DNA from: Burkholderia sp. L27(2015)
GTDB lineage: Bacteria > Pseudomonadota > Gammaproteobacteria > Burkholderiales > Burkholderiaceae
Direction: 5' to 3'
Assembly: GCF_009765705.1 (NCBI RefSeq)
Contig: NZ_LMUX01000021.1
Coordinates: 944,312-1,008,311, forward strand
Length of the DNA stretch: 64,000 bases
In this document: in pieces, positions 8,401-16,983 of the stretch
Layout: the number at the start of each line of letters is the position of its first letter
How positions within the stretch are numbered: position 1 is the stretch's first letter
Made by a program: the position numbers and the translations under genes
The notes under the pieces: generated by a model
Database searches by the model: none
What the model saw: only the letters and a program-made list of their open reading frames with translations
Told to the model about the DNA's origin: nothing

Positions 8401-11400
8401 TCAGTTTCTATCGATGACGACCAGACGCTGGCCCGCGCGCACCGGCGAACCCGGCGCGACATGAAGCTCGCTGACCTTGCCGGCGCAAGGCGCGCATACG
8501 GCAATCTCCATCTTCATCGACTCGATGATGAGCAGCACATCCCCCGCTGCAACGCTCTGCCCGACCGATACGGGCACCTGCCATAGATTACCGGCGAGCT
8601 CGCTATCCACGGCGACCTGGCCATCCTGCAAAGGCGCGACTTCGCTGTCCACGACCGCGGGCGGCTCGAAGCTTTCTTCCAGTGCACCGGCCTCGCGCCA
8701 GCGCTCGCGCTCGGCCTGGAACGCCGCTTGCTGCTTCGTGCGGAATTGCTCGATGCCGTGTGCCTCGCGCTCGAGAAACGATTGATACTCGAACAGGGAA
8801 AGCTCGGTTTCCTCGATCTTCAGCGGATAACGACCGAGCGGGAAATCCGCGCGTATGCGCAGCAGTTCGTCCGCCGGCACTTCGTAGAAGCGAATCTGGT
8901 CGAAGAACCGCAGCAAATAGGGACGTCCAGCGAAGTCTGCGGTCTGCCGATAACGATTCCACATCTGCAACGTACGCCCGACGAATTGATAGCCGCCCGG
9001 ACCTTCCATACCGTACACGCACAAATACGCGCCGCCGATGCCCACCGAATTTTCAGCGGTCCAGGTGCGCGCCGGGTTGTATTTGGTGGTGACCAGCCGA
9101 TGACGCGGATCAAGCGGCGTCGCGACCGGCGCGCCGAGATACACGTCGCCCAGCCCCATCACCAGATAGCTGGCATCGAAGACGATCTGCTTGACCGCGT
9201 CGATTGAATCGAGATCGTTGATGCGCCGGATGAACTCGAGATTGCTCGGGCACCATGGCGCATCTTTGCGCACGGTGGTCATGTACTTGTCGATGGCGAG
9301 CCGGCAGGCCGGGTCGTCCCACGACAAAGGCAGATGGACGATCCGCGAAGGCACACGCAGGTCGCGTTGCTGTCGCACCTGTTGCCAGGCGCGTTCTATC
9401 GTTTCGAGCAGGGTCGCCAGTGGCAAGAGCTCCGGCTTGTAGTGAATCTGCAGGGACCTGATGCCCGGCGTGAGGTCGATCACTCCAGGCAGTGCCAGCG
9501 TTTCGAGCGCTTGCATCAGCGCGTGGCCTCTGAAGCGCAGTACAAGATCGAGTTCAGCGGGTCCGAGTTCGAGCAGCAAATGCGTGTCGCCGGACAACCG
9601 CGCGACGAGTCGATCATGATCGGCACCGCTGTCCAGCACGATCGGTGAATGTAGCGCTTGGTGAACTGCTGCGGTTGTTGCTGCGGTTGTTGCTGCGGTT
9701 ATTGCTGCGGTCGAACCTGGCGCCGTGGAGGGTATCGGTTCTGCCGCCAACGTATCCTCTACGCCGGTAATCGACGTCCTCGCACCGCTTACCGTAAGCG
9801 TTTCGATTTCGCGCATACGTGCCACCGCTGCGGAGCGTGCCGTGTCAATATCCACCGGCTTGAAGCAGAGTTTGTCCCCGGCCTTCAGTTGCCCAATTTG
9901 CCAAAGGTCCGCTTCGATGATGGTCACGGGGCAAACGAAACCACCGAGGCTGGGCCCGTCTGGTCCAAGTATCACCGGCATGTCGCCGGTAAAATCGACC
10001 GCGCCGACCGCGTAAGGGTTGTCGTGAATATTCGAAGGATGCAGCCCAGCCTCGCCGCCATCCTCGCGAGCCCATTCCGGCTTGGGTCCAATCAAGCGCA
10101 CACCGGTACGACTCGAATTGAAGTGCACCTCCCACTGCGTGTCGAGAAACTGTTCGATATAGCGAGCGCTGAAATATTCCGGTGCGCCGTGCGGTCCATA
10201 GATCACGCGCAACTCGCGCACCGTGTCCAGCACCGGCGTCAACGGCGTTGCAAGTACCTCACCGGCGTGCGTGCTCGTCAGCGTATGCAGATGCAGGATA
10301 TCGCCCGCGCGCAGCGCACGTCCGCCGTGGCCGCCGAACTGGCCGAGCGTGAACGTGCTGCGACTGCCCAGATAGCTCGCAACGTCGAGACCGCCGCGCA
10401 CGCAGACGTAGGCACGTGCGCCCGCGCCGCGGATCGTGCCCAACGCCAGGGTCGAACCCGCAGCGACGAACAGCGTCGTGTTCATCGGCTGCGCTACGTC
10501 GTTGAGCATCACCGGCAACGTCGCGCCCGTCACGGCGATCACCGCGTCGGTATTGAAGCGCAGCGTCGGACCGCTCATCGTGATTTCGATAGCGGCGGCA
10601 TCTGCGTCGTTATCGAGCAGACGATTGCCCAGCCGCAGCGCGCGATCGTCCATCGGTCCGGACGGGGGGATACCCACAGCCCAATAGCCCAGACGCCCCG
10701 GGTAATCCTGCACGGTGGTCTGCGTGCCGCCGCTCACCACCTCGAGCGTGGTCGCGCGATAACGCAGGCCTTCGAGACAACGGGTCCACGGCTCGCCACT
10801 CGCGAACGGCACATCGTCGAGGATCTGCCGCAGATAGTCGCGGTTCGTCTCCACGCCATAGATGCGCGTGCCCGCCAGCGCATCACCGAGCGCGGCACGC
10901 GCGGCCTCGCGTGTCGGTTCCCAAGCGATCAATTTCGCGAGCATCGGGTCGAAGTACGGCGGCACCTCGCAACCGGCTTCAATCCAGGTATCGATGCGCA
11001 ACGCGCGACCGTCGGCCGCAGGAAATGCGACATCGGTCAGCAAGCCCGGGCTAGGCTTGAAGTCACGGCCCGGATCCTCGGCATACAAGCGCGCCTGGAT
11101 GGCATGTCCAACTGGCTTCAACCCCTGCGCAAGCTCATCGAGCGGCGCCAGCGTTCCTGCGGCGAGTTCGATCATCCACCGCACCAGGTCGACGCCCCAC
11201 ACCTGCTCCGTCACTCCATGCTCGACTTGCAAGCGCGTGTTGACTTCGAGGAAATAGAATTGCTGCGCACCGCTGTCGTACACGAACTCCACGGTGCCGG
11301 CTGATCGATAGTTCACAGCCTTCGCGAGCTGAAGCGCTGCTGCGCACAGCGCTTCGGCCATGCCCGCCGGAAGGTTAGGCGCAGGCGTTTCTTCAAGCAC

Positions 11401-12108
11401 CTTCTGGTTGCGCCGCTGCACCGAGCAGTCGCGCACGCCCAACGCCAGCGCCCCGCCGCGACCGTCGCCGAAAACCTGCACTTCGAGATGCCGTGCGCGC
11501 TCGATATATTTCTCGAGAAACACACCGGCGTCGCTGAAATTGTTCTGGCCCAGGCGCTTGACGACTTCGAACTGCGCCGTCAATTCGGCGGCGTCGCGGC
11601 ATACGCGCATGCCGATTCCGCCACCGCCCGCGGTGCTTTTGAGCATGACGGGATAACCGATACCGGAAGCGGCTTGCAATGCCGCGTCGAGATCGTCGAG
11701 CAACCCCGTGCCGGCCAGCATCGGCACGCCCTGCTCGGCCGCAATCGCGCGAGCGGTGTGCTTAAGCCCAAACGCGCGCAGCTGCGCCGGGGTCGGCCCC
11801 ACGAAGGCGATGCCTGCGGCTTCGCACGCTTCGCCGAACTCCGCGTTCTCCGACAAAAAGCCGTAGCCCGGGTGTATCGCTTCGACGTTTTCCGCGCGGG
11901 CGATCGCGAGTATCTTCGCGATGTCGAGATAAGTCGCCGAGGCCGGCCCGTCACCCAGCCCATGCGCGACCGACGCCTCGCTGACGTGGCGGCTCGCCCG
12001 ATCGGCTTCGCTATACACGGCGACACCCGCGATATCGAGCTCGCGCAAGGTTCTAAGGATGCGGCAAGCAATCGCGCCGCGGTTGGCAATCAGAACTTTC
12101 TCGAACAT
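8401..12108 (-). CDS. Urea/guanidine carboxylase (biotin-dependent); probably guanidine carboxylase
   Basis: A 1235-residue single-chain biotin carboxylase. Domain order: biotin carboxylase with the ATP-grasp loop KSTAGGGGIGM near residue 160 and EVNTRLQVEHGVTE further on, a KipA-like (AHS2) and a KipI-like (AHS1) carboxyltransferase region at about 455-1010, and a C-terminal biotin carrier domain with biotinyl-lysine K1199 in ESMKMEI. The family carboxylates urea to allophanate or guanidine to carboxyguanidine. The upstream guanidine riboswitch and the two DUF1989 genes favour guanidine; sequence alone does not settle it. A Thr/Ala-rich linker, coded by a 12-bp repeat, separates the two carboxyltransferase domains. 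The start codon at 12108 gives a canonical N terminus, but the bases before it contain CCTCCT rather than a Shine-Dalgarno sequence. Confidence 0.93.
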   Translation of the reverse strand: MFEKVLIANRGAIACRILRTLRELDIAGVAVYSEADRASRHVSEASVAHGLGDGPASATYLDIAKILAIARAENVEAIHPGYGFLSENAEFGEACEAAGIAFVGPTPAQLRAFGLKHTARAIAAEQGVPMLAGTGLLDDLDAALQAASGIGYPVMLKSTAGGGGIGMRVCRDAAELTAQFEVVKRLGQNNFSDAGVFLEKYIERARHLEVQVFGDGRGGALALGVRDCSVQRRNQKVLEETPAPNLPAGMAEALCAAALQLAKAVNYRSAGTVEFVYDSGAQQFYFLEVNTRLQVEHGVTEQVWGVDLVRWMIELAAGTLAPLDELAQGLKPVGHAIQARLYAEDPGRDFKPSPGLLTDVAFPAADGRALRIDTWIEAGCEVPPYFDPMLAKLIAWEPTREAARAALGDALAGTRIYGVETNRDYLRQILDDVPFASGEPWTRCLEGLRYRATTLEVVSGGTQTTVQDYPGRLGYWAVGIPPSGPMDDRALRLGNRLLDNDADAAAIEITMSGPTLRFNTDAVIAVTGATLPVMLNDVAQPMNTTLFVAAGSTLALGTIRGAGARAYVCVRGGLDVASYLGSRSTFTLGQFGGHGGRALRAGDILHLHTLTSTHAGEVLATPLTPVLDTVRELRVIYGPHGAPEYFSARYIEQFLDTQWEVHFNSSRTGVRLIGPKPEWAREDGGEAGLHPSNIHDNPYAVGAVDFTGDMPVILGPDGPSLGGFVCPVTIIEADLWQIGQLKAGDKLCFKPVDIDTARSAAVARMREIETLTVSGARTSITGVEDTLAAEPIPSTAPGSTAAITAATTAATTAAVHQALHSPIVLDSGADHDRLVARLSGDTHLLLELGPAELDLVLRFRGHALMQALETLALPGVIDLTPGIRSLQIHYKPELLPLATLLETIERAWQQVRQQRDLRVPSRIVHLPLSWDDPACRLAIDKYMTTVRKDAPWCPSNLEFIRRINDLDSIDAVKQIVFDASYLVMGLGDVYLGAPVATPLDPRHRLVTTKYNPARTWTAENSVGIGGAYLCVYGMEGPGGYQFVGRTLQMWNRYRQTADFAGRPYLLRFFDQIRFYEVPADELLRIRADFPLGRYPLKIEETELSLFEYQSFLEREAHGIEQFRTKQQAAFQAERERWREAGALEESFEPPAVVDSEVAPLQDGQVAVDSELAGNLWQVPVSVGQSVAAGDVLLIIESMKMEIAVCAPCAGKVSELHVAPGSPVRAGQRLVVIDRN
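9667..9711. repeat. 12-bp tandem repeat inside the carboxylase gene
   Basis: TGCTGCGGTTGT is present in about 3.75 copies with one change (GTTAT in the third). On the coding strand it gives a Thr-Ala-Ala-rich linker between the KipA-like and KipI-like domains of the carboxylase. It keeps the reading frame. Confidence 0.9.
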
Positions 12109-12278
12109 GAGAGGAGGCTAGCTGCGTGGGCGGGCCGTCCCGCCACGTGATAGATACATACCGCGGTCGTCCACGGCTGCACATTTTTTTAGTCATTCAG
12201 GCGCTATCGTTTGCCGGCCCGCGCGGCACCCAGACTAGCGTTCGTGCGGTGAAATCACAAGCCTGGCACGACGATGCA

Positions 12279-12932
12279 TCAGTCCCATATCAACAATTCG
12301 GCGGGCGTTGGGTTATACGCGTTACAGGGATTGTTCAATTGCGGACAATTCGAAATCAACACGATCACATCCATTTCCGCGCGCAATTCGACGTACTTGC
12401 CCGGTGCCGAAATACCATCTTCGAAGGTCAAGCCGCCCGAGGCCGTAACCGGCACGTTCATGAAGAAATTCACGTTCGCACTGATATCGCGCTTCGAGAG
12501 CCGGCCGTCGTGCGCGCAGGCGCACAGGTAGTTATCGCGACAGCTATGCATATAGCGCTTTTCGAGCGCATACCGTACGACGTTGCTCTCCTGCGCACAC
12601 GCGCCGCCCAATGTGTCATGCCGCCCGCAGGTATCGGCCACGATGGTCAGCATGGGATTGCCCAGGTTCGAATACAGCACCGTACCCGTGGTCAGGTAGA
12701 TGTTCTGCTGGCGACGCAAAGTGCGCTGCACGTCATAGCGCTCGCGCGGCTCGGCGGCGCTGTAGAACAAAGTATCGACGGCCTGGTTGCCTTCGAGATC
12801 GTGGATGCGCAGCGTTTGGCCCGCTTTGAGTTCTTTCAGCCAGGGCTCGCCCGCGGCCAACGTTTCGCGATAGATCGCGAGTGCCGGATTTTTATCGCTG
12901 GCAGTAAGGGACTCGTTCAGAGAAAGATTCAT
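12279..12932 (-). CDS. DUF1989 protein, UAAP2 type (probable carboxyguanidine deiminase subunit)
   Basis: A 217-residue cytoplasmic protein of the DUF1989 family, formerly called urea carboxylase-associated protein 2. The family motif [13 protein letters not shown] and the C-terminal [16 protein letters not shown] are present. Paired DUF1989 proteins in such operons are carboxyguanidine deiminases that turn carboxyguanidine into allophanate and ammonia, which fits between the carboxylase and AtzF here. The start at 12932 follows GGAG by nine bases; a GTG at 12947 inside that ribosome-binding site would add five residues. It sits 15 bases after the paralogue upstream and about 170 bases before the carboxylase. 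Which of the two subunits is catalytic is not clear from the sequence. Confidence 0.88.
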   Translation of the reverse strand: MNLSLNESLTASDKNPALAIYRETLAAGEPWLKELKAGQTLRIHDLEGNQAVDTLFYSAAEPRERYDVQRTLRRQQNIYLTTGTVLYSNLGNPMLTIVADTCGRHDTLGGACAQESNVVRYALEKRYMHSCRDNYLCACAHDGRLSKRDISANVNFFMNVPVTASGGLTFEDGISAPGKYVELRAEMDVIVLISNCPQLNNPCNAYNPTPAELLIWD

Positions 12933-12947
12933 TTTGACGAACTCCAC

Positions 12948-13658
12948 TCAAAGAAAAAAGCGGTCGGTATTGATAAAACCGCGCACGTTTTCGTCGTGCG
13001 AAGTGCGGCAAACCTCGGCTACCTGCCGGTCCGCTGCGCTGAGCGTCAGCTTGACCGGCTTGGGTGCATATTCCGGGTTGGGGTCGAGCGGATGCTGGAT
13101 CGCCGTGAGCACGACCAGCGTGTTCATCGGCGCGTAGAGTTCGACGTAGTCGCCCGCGCTCGAATTGCCCGCTACGAATTCAAGCCGGCCCGTATCGGTC
13201 ACGTCGACCCGACTGAACAGGTTGAGCGTCATGAGCAGATCGCTCAGGCCCAAGCCCCATTTGCCGAGCTCGACCACCAGGTTATCGGTGCCGTTGCGGT
13301 AAAACGCGTTGCGCAGTTCCTGATAACGGCCGACGCCGTACTTCTCGGCAACCTCTTGCTGGTTCGATACACCGCCAAGGCTGTCGTGCCAACCGCAGGT
13401 ATCGGCCACGATCGCGGCCAGTATGCGGCCCATGTCAGAATACAAACAATGACCGGTCGTCAGTTTGGCGGTGTGCTGGCATTTCAGCGTGTCGGGAAGA
13501 TTCAGCCGCTCGGTCTTTTCCGCAGCGTTGAAAAGCATCAGGCTGACGTTGGCGCCGCCGCGCAGATCGGTCAGTCGCAGCAATTGGCCGCGCTTGACGA
13601 TCAGCGACGCATGGCCGCCACCGGGGACGGTTTCGTCCAGAAGTAAAGATTCGTTCAT
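12948..13658 (-). CDS. DUF1989 protein, UAAP1 type (probable carboxyguanidine deiminase subunit)
   Basis: A 236-residue DUF1989 protein, paralogous to the next gene in the operon and formerly annotated as urea carboxylase-associated protein 1. Features are the N-terminal ETVPGGGHASLIVKRG, RLTDLRGGANVSL, and the family motif VADTCGWHDSLGG. With its partner it is expected to hydrolyse carboxyguanidine to allophanate and ammonia. The start at 13658 places the family N terminus right after MNESLLLD; an extended start at 13706 would add 16 charged residues and overlap the ATPase gene. It lies ten bases after the ATPase gene, consistent with one transcript. Confidence 0.88.
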   Translation of the reverse strand: MNESLLLDETVPGGGHASLIVKRGQLLRLTDLRGGANVSLMLFNAAEKTERLNLPDTLKCQHTAKLTTGHCLYSDMGRILAAIVADTCGWHDSLGGVSNQQEVAEKYGVGRYQELRNAFYRNGTDNLVVELGKWGLGLSDLLMTLNLFSRVDVTDTGRLEFVAGNSSAGDYVELYAPMNTLVVLTAIQHPLDPNPEYAPKPVKLTLSAADRQVAEVCRTSHDENVRGFINTDRFFL

Positions 13659-13668
13659 GTCGGGTTTC

Positions 13669-14505
13669 TCATGTCGGGGCTTCGGATCGGATCGCTCGAG
13701 CCGCAACGGCGCGGTCTGTGCGACTGATTGCGCTTTGCGCCGCGCTATGTTCCGCGCTGTTGGCCAAAGCGGGCGCTATGGCCGAAGGGCCGCCGTGATT
13801 CAATGGAATGTTGTAGGTAATGCGCGCGCCATAAGCACCAGGCGCCTGCGGGTCGATGCGCACTTTATCGAAGACAAGTACGCGGCTACCCAGCGTGAAG
13901 CCTTCCTTCAGATCGTGCGTCACCATGAAAATGGTCAGGCCCGACTCGCGCCACAGTTTCAGTAAAAGGTCATGCATATCCTTGCGGATACCGGGGTCCA
14001 GCGCGCCGAACGGCTCGTCGAGCAGCAACACGCGTGGGCGCATCACGAGCGCCTGAGCGATCGCCAAGCGCTGTTGCATGCCGCCCGACAGTTGCTGCGG
14101 ATATTTGTCGAGCACCGTGCCCAAGCCCACGCGCTCCAGCATCGCCACCGCGTCGTCGCGCGCTGCGCGGCGACGTGCACCGAACAGGCGCCCGAAGAGT
14201 TTGGCCTGCGGCAACTCGAAGCCGAGCAGCACGTTACCGATCACGCTCAAATGCTCGAACACGGAATAGCGTTGGAACACCACGCCGCGATGCGCATCGG
14301 GCTCGCCCGGCAACGGCTTGCCATCGAGCAAAATTTGACCGCGGGTCGCGCGCTCCTGGCCGAGCAGCAGACGCAGGAACGTGGACTTGCCGCAACCCGA
14401 AGCGCCGACCATCGAACAGAATTCGCCCTCTTCGATTTTCAGGTTCACGCGCTCAAGCACTACCTGCTCACCGTATTCCTTCCAGACGTTACGTACTTCG
14501 ATCAT
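13669..14505 (-). CDS. ABC transporter ATPase (nitrate/sulfonate/taurine type; guanidine or urea uptake)
   Basis: A 278-residue nucleotide-binding subunit. Walker A is GASGCGKSTFLRL, the signature LSGGMQQRLAIAQ, and Walker B VLLLDEPFGALD. It powers uptake through the permease encoded just upstream; the two genes overlap by one base (TGATG) and a strong GGAGGAG lies seven bases before its ATG at 14505, so the start is well set. This transporter type is the one found beside urea/guanidine carboxylase genes in proteobacteria. The last 45 residues beyond the conserved domain are Ala/Ser-rich and unremarkable. Confidence 0.9.
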   Translation of the reverse strand: MIEVRNVWKEYGEQVVLERVNLKIEEGEFCSMVGASGCGKSTFLRLLLGQERATRGQILLDGKPLPGEPDAHRGVVFQRYSVFEHLSVIGNVLLGFELPQAKLFGRLFGARRRAARDDAVAMLERVGLGTVLDKYPQQLSGGMQQRLAIAQALVMRPRVLLLDEPFGALDPGIRKDMHDLLLKLWRESGLTIFMVTHDLKEGFTLGSRVLVFDKVRIDPQAPGAYGARITYNIPLNHGGPSAIAPALANSAEHSAAQSAISRTDRAVAARAIRSEAPT

Positions 14506-15320
14506 CACCGGTCTCCTCCCACGTACCACGGGAAAGCCCAGCGCGTGAGCCGGCGCAGCGCTTCGTCGATCAGCCAGGCCAACAGCGTGATCCACATCAC
14601 ATACGGCAGGATCACGTCCATCGCCAGATAGCGGCGCACCAGGAAAATCCGGTAACCGAGGCCGTCGGTCGACGCGATCGCTTCAGCGGCAATCAGGAAG
14701 AGCCACGCGGAACCGAGCGAGAGCCGCATGGCGATCAGCAGACGCGGCAACAACTGCGGCACGATCATGCGCAAAATCAGCGTCCAACTGGTGGCGCCCA
14801 GCGTCTGCGCCTTCACCCACAGTTCGTTGGGAATTTCCCGCGTGCGTTGCTGCAGATCGCGGATGATCATCGGCGTAATGCCGACCACGATCAGCACCAC
14901 CTTGGACAATTCGTCCAGGCCGAACACGATGAAAAGAATCGGTAGTACGGATAAAGGTGGAATCATCGATACCACCTTGATGAACGGCGAGAACACCGCG
15001 CCGATGAGCGGGATCGTACCGGTCGCGATCCCCACCACCAATGCGAGTGAAGCGCTCACGACCAGGCCTATGCCCAATCGTTTGAGACTTGCCTCGGTGT
15101 CGCTCCACAGCAGATATTCGCCGGTGCGCTTATCCTCGGTGAACGCGAACTCCTTGACGGCGTTGCCCATCTGCGTAGCACTGGGCAACAGCTTGTCCTC
15201 CGGGTTGACCGCAAGACGCAGCGACGAACTGGTGAAGTAGACCACCACCAGAACAATGAACGGCAGTAGCAGCAACATCAGCGAGCCGCCTGCGCTGGGG
15301 TGTCGATTGATAAGTCGCAT
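14505..15320 (-). CDS. ABC transporter permease (guanidine or urea uptake)
   Basis: A 271-residue inner-membrane permease with six predicted membrane segments. The cytoplasmic EAA loop, which couples to the ATPase, appears as ELWVKAQTLGATSWTLILRMIVPQLLPRLL. A periplasmic stretch of about 50 residues after the first segment is typical of the version found in carboxylase operons. It follows the binding-protein gene by 29 bases and overlaps the ATPase gene by one base. The substrate is inferred from the operon, not from the permease itself. Confidence 0.88.
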   Translation of the reverse strand: MRLINRHPSAGGSLMLLLLPFIVLVVVYFTSSSLRLAVNPEDKLLPSATQMGNAVKEFAFTEDKRTGEYLLWSDTEASLKRLGIGLVVSASLALVVGIATGTIPLIGAVFSPFIKVVSMIPPLSVLPILFIVFGLDELSKVVLIVVGITPMIIRDLQQRTREIPNELWVKAQTLGATSWTLILRMIVPQLLPRLLIAMRLSLGSAWLFLIAAEAIASTDGLGYRIFLVRRYLAMDVILPYVMWITLLAWLIDEALRRLTRWAFPWYVGGDR

Positions 15321-15349
15321 AGTCTTGCGTCAAAAAGGTCCGGTTACGA

Positions 15350-16420
15350 TTACAGCTTGCCTGCAGCGGCCATCCGAACGTAGGTCGGATCGAAGCGCAG
15401 CTTGACGTTGCTCTTGTTGCCGATCACTACGCCCTTGTCGAAAGTCATGCCGACGGCATCCGCGCTCGGGGCGCCTTGACCGAGCAAGCCATGATCGAAC
15501 GAGAACTGCGCAACGTGCGTCATGATCTTCGGCAGGTCGGGGTTCGTCGCGAAATCGAGTGCGGCTTGCGGCGTATAGAACAGCGCGGTGGTCGAGAGCT
15601 GACCTTGGAAACCGGCGAGATCGGTGCCGGATGCTTTGGCCATCGACGTCAGGGCCGCGGTGCTGGCTGCGCTTTTCTCGTGCATCAACGCCATCATTTC
15701 AAACCAGGCACCCGTGAGTGCTTTGCCCAGTGCAGGGTTGTCTTTCAGCGTCTGGGTGTTGACTACCATGATGTCCATGATTTCTCCGGGGATCTTGCTG
15801 GAGTCGAATACTTCGCTCACTTTCGGCTGCGATTTCAGGTCGGCCAGCATCGGGTTCCAGGTCACGACCTGTTGCACGGCGGGGGTGGCGAACGCGGCCG
15901 AGATGTCAGCGTCCGACGTGTTCACGACCTTGAGATCGCGCTCGCTCATGCCAGCCGTTTCAAGCCCGCGTGCGAGCAGGTAATGCGATACCGAGAACTG
16001 TACCAGGTTGATCTGCTGGCCTTTCAGATCGGCGAGCGTCTTGCCCGTGCCCTTGATCAGGATGCCGTCGTTGCCGTTGGAGTAATCGCTCACGATCAGC
16101 GCAGTCGAATCGACGCCGCCTGCGGCCGGAATCGTCAGCGCATCCATGTTGGTCATCGCGCAGCCGTCGAACTTGCCGGCCGTGTACTGGTTGATCGATT
16201 CTACGTAGTCGTTCAGTTGCACGACATCGACGTTGATGCCGTATTTCTTGGCCCACTTCGAAACGATGCCTTGTGTTTTGGCTTCGCCCCACGGCATCCA
16301 GCCCGCGTATATGGTCCAGCAGACCTTGAAGTCTTTTTTACCCGCAGCGAAGCTCGGGGTTGAGGTCAGAGAGGCGAGGGAGACTACGGCGACGGCTAGG
16401 AGACGGTATAGCTTGCGCAT
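15350..16420 (-). CDS. Periplasmic substrate-binding protein of the carboxylase-linked ABC transporter
   Basis: A 356-residue secreted protein. The signal peptide spans residues 1-25, with a likely cleavage after SFA, and the mature part resembles the NMT1/TauA class of binding proteins in the version specific to urea carboxylase regions (for example VCWTIYAGWMPW at the mature N terminus). It should deliver guanidine or urea to the permease. The start at 16420 is supported by AGAGGT eight bases upstream and by the signal peptide; a start at 16513 would place the aptamer 3' region inside the gene. It is the first gene of the operon, about 60 bases after the guanidine riboswitch. Confidence 0.9.
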   Translation of the reverse strand: MRKLYRLLAVAVVSLASLTSTPSFAAGKKDFKVCWTIYAGWMPWGEAKTQGIVSKWAKKYGINVDVVQLNDYVESINQYTAGKFDGCAMTNMDALTIPAAGGVDSTALIVSDYSNGNDGILIKGTGKTLADLKGQQINLVQFSVSHYLLARGLETAGMSERDLKVVNTSDADISAAFATPAVQQVVTWNPMLADLKSQPKVSEVFDSSKIPGEIMDIMVVNTQTLKDNPALGKALTGAWFEMMALMHEKSAASTAALTSMAKASGTDLAGFQGQLSTTALFYTPQAALDFATNPDLPKIMTHVAQFSFDHGLLGQGAPSADAVGMTFDKGVVIGNKSNVKLRFDPTYVRMAAAGKL

Positions 16421-16477
16421 AAAAATGACCTCTACGGATGGTTTATCGGCGGCAGGGAGCAGCGCGATCTCTCGCGT

Positions 16478-16570
16478 TCTCTCCCGGGCTTTTATCCCGC
16501 CGTGTAACCTCACCTGAGGTCGGCAACTCTCGGTCCAGCATCCGCATTGCGCAGACCGGAACCCTAGTCG
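16478..16570 (-). promoter_or_regulatory. Guanidine-I (ykkC subtype 1) riboswitch
   Basis: On the minus strand all conserved blocks of the guanidine-I aptamer occur in order: CTAGGGTTCCG (16567-16557), CTGGACCGAGAG (about 16539-16528), and ACACGGCGGGATAAAAGCCCGGGAGA (16505-16480), separated by hairpins. This RNA binds the guanidinium ion and switches genes on. After the aptamer, GGGAG can instead pair with CTCCC about 25 bases later, enclosing CGCGA/TCGCG, which would be mutually exclusive with the aptamer 3' strand. The riboswitch directly heads the carboxylase operon. Confidence 0.95.
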
Positions 16571-16627
16571 CCTATTTCCAAATTGTGGCTTGAACCGAAT
16601 ACCGCACGGCTCCTTGCGAGCTTATCT

Positions 16628-16644
16628 AAGCGATAACTGTGCCA
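16628..16644 (-). promoter_or_regulatory. Candidate sigma-54 promoter of the guanidine operon
   Basis: The minus strand reads TGGCACAGTTATCGCTT. It has GG and GC separated by exactly ten bases, the hallmark of -24/-12 promoters, and only two mismatches to the core TGGCACG-N4-TTGC. Transcription would start about 50 bases before the aptamer. Nitrogen scavenging operons are often sigma-54 dependent. No experiment is available to confirm it. Confidence 0.45.
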
Positions 16645-16718
16645 CCCGCGTTAGTCGCCACGCTGGCCTTGATCTCGCAGCGCGCCGCGAACCATCGAGC
16701 ACGGATTTGATGCATCGC

Positions 16719-16735
16719 AGCACCGAGATTGTGCA
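16719..16735. promoter_or_regulatory. Candidate NtrC-binding site
   Basis: AGCACCGAGATTGTGCA matches 15 of 17 positions of the NtrC consensus (TGCAC-N7-GTGCA type dyad). It lies about 100 bases upstream of the transcription start expected from the sigma-54-like promoter, a normal enhancer distance. A second, poor half-match follows at 16740-16756. Confidence 0.4.
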
Positions 16736-16983
16736 TGCGCGCTCGCAAGCGGTGCTCGCGCCACATTGCGCCGCGGGCCTCTCTAACGCTCGACGCGTAC
16801 CACCAGCCCCGCTCCATCCGCGATGGCAGCCCGATAGAGAATGAGAGCAACGAGCAATTTTATGTCTGCCCTGGACACTGCAATACCCAATTCCAACGAC
16901 TAACATGAATCCATCAACACGCAGCATCGCGTCGCAGCAAGCAATGCGAGGTCTCAAAGCACTTTGGTTATTGGAGTATAAAA

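Larger units (their letters stand above)
16571..16983. other. Divergent spacer with candidate nitrogen-control promoter
   Basis: This spacer lies between the guanidine operon (minus) and the oxidoreductase gene (plus). It contains the sigma-54-like site and the NtrC-like site listed separately. The part from about 16760 to 16983 should hold the plus-strand promoter of the oxidoreductase gene, but I see no clear boxes. Confidence 0.5.

Noticed and set aside
9658..11304. Long plus-strand open frame opposite the carboxylase gene (548 codons)
   Set aside because: Arg/His/Gln-rich composition without any protein motif; it mirrors the codon bias of the real minus-strand gene.
6515..12108. Reading the carboxylase and AtzF as ordinary urea amidolyase
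   Set aside because: Possible in principle, but the guanidine aptamer and paired DUF1989 genes make guanidine the better first reading.
12126..13646. Long plus-strand open frame opposite the DUF1989 genes (506 codons)
   Set aside because: Same antisense shadow effect; no motif, no ribosome-binding site, and it would cover two well-supported genes.
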